Source of the DNA: Bacteroidota bacterium
GTDB taxonomy: Bacteria; Bacteroidota; Bacteroidia; Chitinophagales; Saprospiraceae
Assembly (NCBI GenBank): GCA_018969455.1
Contig: JAGWYI010000106.1
Location: forward strand, 1 to 10,053
Length of the DNA: 10,053 nucleotides
Direction of reading: 5' to 3'
In this document: positions 5,851 to 10,053 of the stretch, piece by piece
How positions within the stretch are numbered: position 1 is the first letter of the stretch
Layout of the letters: every line of letters begins with the position of its first letter
Program-made: the position numbers and the translations under genes
Notes under the pieces: generated by a model
What the model saw: the letters and a program-made list of their open reading frames with translations, nothing else
Told to the model about the DNA's origin: nothing
The model's database searches: none

Positions 5851-6834
5851 ATGACTTCCAGACGTTCCTTTCTGTCAAAATCGGTGCTTGGCGCACTGGC
5901 CATTTCCGATTCACAATTTATAAAAAATGCTTTCTCGGGGTTGAACAGATCCAGGTCAGCATCCTTGCCCATGGTAATTGCCACTTGGGATAACCGCAAA
6001 GCCACTCAGGCTGCCTGGGACGTACTGCATACCAATGGTCGTGCACTGGATGCGGTTGAAGCCGGGGCCCGGATTCCGGAGGCCGATCCGAATGATACCA
6101 GCGTGGGATATGGCGGTTTTCCCGACCGTGATGGTCATGTTACCCTCGATGCCTGTATTATGGATGAATTTGGGATGGCAGGCTCGGTGTGTTTTTTGGA
6201 ACACATTATGCACCCCATAAGTGTAGCCAGAAGGGTGATGGAAAAAACGCCACATGTCATGCTGGTAGGGGAGGGAGCCCTGCAATTTGCTTTGGAAGAA
6301 GGTTTCGAAAAGACCAATTTATTGACCGATACAGCACGGGAAGCCTGGGAAAAGTGGAAAGTTAAATCGGAGTACAAGCCGGTGATCAACATAGAACGGC
6401 ACGACACAATTGGCATTTTGGCGCTCGACAAGCAAAATAGAATCGCAGGCGCGTGTACTACCAGCGGTATGGCGTTTAAAATGCGGGGCAGGGTAGGCGA
6501 CAGTCCGATTATCGGCGCTGGCATGTTTGCCGACAATGAAGTAGGCGCAGCTGCATGCAGTGGCTTGGGTGAAATTTTACTCCGCACCCTCGGATGTTAC
6601 CAGGTTGTAGAGGAAATGCGCCGGGGGGCGCATCCGCAAAAAGCTGCAGAAACGACCATACGCCGGATTGTTCAAAAATACCCCGAAATATGCCAAAAAA
6701 ACCAGGTTGGCTTTGTTGTAATTGATGTGAAAGGAAGGCATGGCGCTTATGCCATACACCCGGGTTTCAATTTTGCGCTGTATCAAAACGAGCAAAATCT
6801 GGTGTTCGAATCAGACAGTCATTTTAAGAAATAA
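5851..6834 (+). CDS. N4-(beta-N-acetylglucosaminyl)-L-asparaginase (glycosylasparaginase), Tat-exported
   Basis: This Ntn-hydrolase cleaves the GlcNAc-Asn bond left when N-glycoproteins are degraded. The 327-aa precursor begins with a twin-arginine signal (SRRSFL, residues 3-8, then a short hydrophobic stretch), implying folded export to the periplasm. The mature part starts near residue 38 with the conserved PMVIATWDN block. Autocleavage is expected between Asp185 and Thr186 in HDTIG, making Thr186 the N-terminal nucleophile of the beta chain. Arg214 and Asp217 in GRVGDSPIIGAG correspond to the substrate-binding Arg/Asp of the Elizabethkingia enzyme, and Ser237-Gly238 (CSGLGE) stands where that enzyme, as I recall it, has Thr-Gly. 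GYGGFPDRDG and VTLDACIMDE are further family blocks. The length is full and all key residues are present, so it should be active. The P-type ATPase gene follows after 32 bp; no other glycan-degradation gene is nearby. Confidence 0.94.
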   Translation: MTSRRSFLSKSVLGALAISDSQFIKNAFSGLNRSRSASLPMVIATWDNRKATQAAWDVLHTNGRALDAVEAGARIPEADPNDTSVGYGGFPDRDGHVTLDACIMDEFGMAGSVCFLEHIMHPISVARRVMEKTPHVMLVGEGALQFALEEGFEKTNLLTDTAREAWEKWKVKSEYKPVINIERHDTIGILALDKQNRIAGACTTSGMAFKMRGRVGDSPIIGAGMFADNEVGAAACSGLGEILLRTLGCYQVVEEMRRGAHPQKAAETTIRRIVQKYPEICQKNQVGFVVIDVKGRHGAYAIHPGFNFALYQNEQNLVFESDSHFKK

Positions 6835-6866
6835 TCTTTTATCCCAATCTCCCCAATTATTTGACG

Positions 6867-9455
6867 ATGAATTGGCATGTTGTTCCATTGAATCTTGTTT
6901 TTGAGCGCCTGAATACCCGCCCATCGGGTTTAAGTCAGCTGGAGGCTGAACAATTGTTGCAAACGCAGGGTCCCAACTTGCTGGTGGAGCCCACTCAAAA
7001 ACCGGTTTGGCGACTCATTGTGCAGCAGTTTGAGGATATAATGATTTTGATCTTGGTTGCGGCGGCTCTTGTTTCGGGGTTTATCGGCGATGTAAAGGAT
7101 ACCATTGTCATTTTAATCATTGTGATCCTCAATGCTTTAATTGGTTTTATTCAGGAGTATAGGGCTGCGAAGGCCATGGATGCATTAAAAAAAATGACTG
7201 CAACCATGGCCCGGGTACGTCGGGATGAAATGCTGCTTCAAATTTCGGCAGCGGAACTGGCGCCTGGCGATATTGTATTGCTCGAAACAGGTGACATGGT
7301 GCCGGCCGACCTGCGTTTGATCGAAACCCATGCCTTGCGCATCCAGGAGTCGGCACTCACCGGAGAATCGCATGCTGTTGAAAAACGCATAGACACCCTG
7401 ACTGATGAACGTACTCCGCTGGGTGATCGCGTCAACATGGCCTATAAAAGCACCCTGGTAAGTTACGGCCGAGGCATTGGGGTTGTGGTGGCTACGGGTA
7501 TGCGCACCGAAATAGGGGGGATTGCGCAAATGTTGCAAACGCAGGAGCAAGCAACACCGCTTCAGAGACGTCTGGCAAAATTTGGCAAAACCCTGTCGGT
7601 AATATCCATTGCAATCTGTGTAGGTTTGTTTGTTATTGGTTGGCTGCGCGGGGAAGAACCCCTTCAGATGTTGTTAACGGCTTTATCAGTTGCAGTTGCA
7701 GCCATTCCGGAGGCTTTGCCCGCAGTGGTTACCATTGCGCTGGCACTGGGCGCTCGAAAAATGGTGCGCAGCCAGGCGTTGATACGAAAATTGCCCGCTG
7801 TTGAAACCCTGGGTTCGATCACCTACATCTGCACCGACAAAACAGGCACCTTAACGCAAAACCGGATGCATGTCAAAACTTTGTGGACTGCCAATGCCCC
7901 CATTCCGGAATTGCCCGGGATGAGCAATGAGGCCTTTTTGGTTTTGGCCATGTATGCCAACCAGGATACAGCTTACAAAGTCGATGGCAGTTATGATGGG
8001 GATCCCACGGAAATTGCATTGGCTGAATATGCCCGGACGCATCCTTCATTTGATGCAGCATGGGGTACTTCTTTTCCCAGAGTATACGAAATTCCCTTCG
8101 ATTCGGAGCGGAAATTGATGAGTACGGTACACGCATTTGGAGATAATTACCTGGTTTTAACCAAAGGTGCGCTGGAATCGGTGTTGGAACGGAGTAGGTT
8201 CCCCGACCCTGTACTTTCTGAAAAAGCCGAAGCCCTTTCAGCAGCGGGCATGCGTGTACTTACGTATGCGTACCGAATTTTACAGGAGCATCCCGAAACG
8301 CTCGACCATGTCGAGTTGGAAAGTCAGCTTCACTGTTTGGGTTTGGCAGGTTTGATAGATCCTCCGCGATTAGAAGCACAACAGGCTGTTTCTGAGTGCA
8401 TTGAGGCCGGTATTGTGCCGGTTATGATCACGGGTGATCATCCGGCTACGGCGGCAGCCATTGCCCGTGAAATCGGCATTTTACAAGGGACGGAAGACCG
8501 GGTTGTTACGGGGCGTATGTTGGAGGCCATGACGCCATCGGAATTCCAGGCCGATATTTATAAAATAAAGGTATATGCCCGGGTATCGCCCGAGCAGAAG
8601 TTGCATATTGTAAAAACATTGCAAGATAAACGCCAATTTGTTGCCATGACGGGCGATGGAGTAAACGATGCTCCCGCCTTAAAAAGAGCCGACATTGGCG
8701 TAGCGATGGGCATTACAGGTTCAGATGTATCGAAAGAAGCCGCAGACATGATTTTGCTCGATGATAATTTTGCAAGCATCGTGCATGCCGTTCGGGAGGG
8801 AAGACGCATTTACGACAACATCCGCAAGTTTATAAAATACATCATGACGGGCAATAGTGGAGAAATTTGGGCCATCACGCTGGCGCCGATTTTAGGTTTA
8901 CCGATCCCTCTTTTACCCATACACATTTTATGGATGAACCTTATTACCGATGGATTGCCCAGTTTGGCCTTGGCCAATGAGCCGCCCGAAGCGGATTTGA
9001 TGAAACGCCCGCCGCGTAAACCCGATGAATCCATTTTTTCGGGAGGAATGGGTTGGCATATTTTGTGGGTGGGCTTTTTGATGGGGCTGGTTTGCCTTGG
9101 TTTGCAATATTACAGCATAGAACACCAGGTTGGGCATTGGCAAACTATGGTTTTCACTGTTTTATGTATGAGTCAAATAGGGCATGTTTTGGCGGTAAAG
9201 AGCGAGTCTGCCTTTTTTTATCAACAAAGTATCCGCAGTAATTTGTTGTTGAATGGCGCCGTGTTATTCACCATTTTATTGCAATTGGCGCTCATATATG
9301 TGCCATTTTTTCAGGATATATTCCAGACTCAGGCCCTTGACACCTCCGAATTGGTGTTGGTTTCGGTGTTGTCTACCCTGGTATTTCATGCAGTTGAATT
9401 GGAAAAATGGATCAAGTGGCGGAACAAAAAGAGGCGATTACTCAGTCTCGATTAA
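6867..9455 (+). CDS. Type IIA (calcium-type) cation-transporting P-type ATPase
   Basis: P-type ATPases couple ATP hydrolysis, through an aspartyl-phosphate, to ion transport across the inner membrane. In the 862-aa product: an N-terminal cation_ATPase_N region (1-60); helices M1-M2 (about 55-95); actuator loop with LTGES (164-168); M4 with IPEALP; phosphorylation site DKTGT (Asp324); nucleotide domain with KGA (433-435); TGD (522-524) and TGDGVND (595-601); then M5-M10. Ion-site residues resemble SERCA: Glu282 in PEALP, Asn663 and Glu666 in GNSGE (M5), Asn691, Thr694 and Asp695 in MNLITDGLP (M6). In M8 a Gln (about 770) occupies the position that aligns by eye with SERCA Glu908. Calcium is the likely substrate, but Mn or another cation is possible. 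The start is the ATG at 6867; a TTG two codons upstream is also in frame. It probably shares an operon with the glycosylasparaginase. Its 3' end overlaps the convergent kinase gene by 14 bp. Confidence 0.94.
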   Translation: MNWHVVPLNLVFERLNTRPSGLSQLEAEQLLQTQGPNLLVEPTQKPVWRLIVQQFEDIMILILVAAALVSGFIGDVKDTIVILIIVILNALIGFIQEYRAAKAMDALKKMTATMARVRRDEMLLQISAAELAPGDIVLLETGDMVPADLRLIETHALRIQESALTGESHAVEKRIDTLTDERTPLGDRVNMAYKSTLVSYGRGIGVVVATGMRTEIGGIAQMLQTQEQATPLQRRLAKFGKTLSVISIAICVGLFVIGWLRGEEPLQMLLTALSVAVAAIPEALPAVVTIALALGARKMVRSQALIRKLPAVETLGSITYICTDKTGTLTQNRMHVKTLWTANAPIPELPGMSNEAFLVLAMYANQDTAYKVDGSYDGDPTEIALAEYARTHPSFDAAWGTSFPRVYEIPFDSERKLMSTVHAFGDNYLVLTKGALESVLERSRFPDPVLSEKAEALSAAGMRVLTYAYRILQEHPETLDHVELESQLHCLGLAGLIDPPRLEAQQAVSECIEAGIVPVMITGDHPATAAAIAREIGILQGTEDRVVTGRMLEAMTPSEFQADIYKIKVYARVSPEQKLHIVKTLQDKRQFVAMTGDGVNDAPALKRADIGVAMGITGSDVSKEAADMILLDDNFASIVHAVREGRRIYDNIRKFIKYIMTGNSGEIWAITLAPILGLPIPLLPIHILWMNLITDGLPSLALANEPPEADLMKRPPRKPDESIFSGGMGWHILWVGFLMGLVCLGLQYYSIEHQVGHWQTMVFTVLCMSQIGHVLAVKSESAFFYQQSIRSNLLLNGAVLFTILLQLALIYVPFFQDIFQTQALDTSELVLVSVLSTLVFHAVELEKWIKWRNKKRRLLSLD

Positions 9456-10053
9456 AAGTAATGGTAAAAATCGTTCCCTCGTTTTCGATGCTTTCAACAT
9501 CGATGGTTCCGCCAAGTGCCGTAATCTGGGCTTGAATTAAAAACAGTCCTACTCCTTTGCCTTCACCTTTGTGAAATCGTTTGTGTAATCCAAAAATACG
9601 GTCCTTTACGCGTTCCATATTGAAGCCGATTCCATTGTCGGAGAAGGTAAGTACCACTTGTTTCCCTTTCTGAAAGGAACGAATCAGCACGCGGGGTTTT
9701 CGGAGGGGGTGCGCAAATTTGATCGAGTTGGTTATCAGGTTTAAGAAAATGCTTTCCATGTATTCCGGACTGAAAGGCGCCCATTCGGCCTCTGAAAAAT
9801 CGGTAGAAAGTTGCAGCCCAGATTGTTGAACCATTGCCTGAATGGTGAAAATTACGCGGTCGCAGATGTCTTCAAAATACACGGGTTCAAGTTCCATGCT
9901 CGTGTCGCCTTTAATCAATAGCACATGGATGAGGTCGTCGAGTGTGTCTTGGAGTTGGGCGGCCGATTTTTTAAATCCTTCAATGAGTTCGGCGGTATTT
10001 TCATCTTGCAAGGTGCTGGTATCCAGCATATTGGAAATTGCGACCAAATTGGT
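9442..10053 (-). CDS. Sensor histidine kinase, C-terminal part (5' end beyond window)
   Basis: The last 203 codons of a histidine kinase; the frame is open at the right edge, starting TNLVAISNML. This looks like the end of a DHp H-box (the phospho-accepting His would lie about seven residues before the edge), followed by the second DHp helix (to about residue 50). The HATPase_c domain then shows an N box (NLITNSIKFA, about 105-114), a G1 box (DNGIGF, 139-144), an F-box-like segment (FGLHKRFH) and a G2 box (GKGVGLFL, 165-172), ending at a TGA. Such a kinase autophosphorylates with ATP and passes the phosphate to a response regulator; sensor domains and partner are out of view. Methionines further in (such as in SNML) are not starts, because the domain begins upstream. 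It converges on the ATPase gene with overlapping ends. Confidence 0.92.
   Translation of the reverse strand, partial: TNLVAISNMLDTSTLQDENTAELIEGFKKSAAQLQDTLDDLIHVLLIKGDTSMELEPVYFEDICDRVIFTIQAMVQQSGLQLSTDFSEAEWAPFSPEYMESIFLNLITNSIKFAHPLRKPRVLIRSFQKGKQVVLTFSDNGIGFNMERVKDRIFGLHKRFHKGEGKGVGLFLIQAQITALGGTIDVESIENEGTIFTITFNRD

Noticed and set aside
1..10053. A search for CRISPR repeats, transposases, phage genes, toxin-antitoxin pairs, reverse transcriptase or retron-type structures, and tRNAs
   Set aside because: None seen by reading; coding density is nearly complete with recognised housekeeping genes.

Overview
The window looks like chromosomal housekeeping DNA from a member of the Bacteroidota, probably of the Saprospirales/Chitinophagales kind. 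This rests on protein styles (a three-domain DsbD with a CX4C N-terminal domain, an Elizabethkingia-like glycosylasparaginase, a TatD-family start of Bacteroidota type), on promoter-like sites matching the Bacteroidota consensus TTG-N19-21-TAnnTTTG, and on the absence of usable Shine-Dalgarno sequences. The genus assignment is inference.

Layout from left to right. Positions 1-2361, minus strand: a thiol:disulfide interchange protein (dsbD) followed by the first 62 codons of a TatD-family metal-dependent hydrolase, joined by an ATGA stop/start overlap. A 271-bp divergent intergenic region follows. Positions 2633-3408, plus strand: rpmH (ribosomal protein L34, only 51 codons) and rnpA (RNase P protein), separated by a terminator-like hairpin; rnpA probably starts at a TTG codon. 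A bidirectional terminator-like hairpin separates rnpA from the convergent queA. Positions 3505-5720, minus strand: a CDF-family metal transporter and queA, 2 bp apart, read from a good Bacteroidota promoter that nearly touches the transporter ATG. Positions 5851-9455, plus strand: a Tat-exported N4-(beta-N-acetylglucosaminyl)-L-asparaginase and a type IIA (calcium-type) P-type ATPase, 32 bp apart. Positions 9442-10053, minus strand: the C-terminal part of a sensor histidine kinase whose end overlaps the ATPase end by 14 bp.

The genes fall into periplasmic redox and protein quality (dsbD), translation and RNA processing (rpmH, rnpA, queA), cation homeostasis (the CDF exporter and the P-type ATPase), glycoprotein breakdown (glycosylasparaginase) and signalling (the kinase). 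I see no insertion sequence, CRISPR array, tRNA, rRNA, phage gene or defence cassette, and no candidate for a new multi-gene system. The points worth a second look are small-scale: the rnpA start and the hairpin in front of it, a probably leaderless transporter mRNA, overlapping gene ends, and the Cys/His tail of the transporter.
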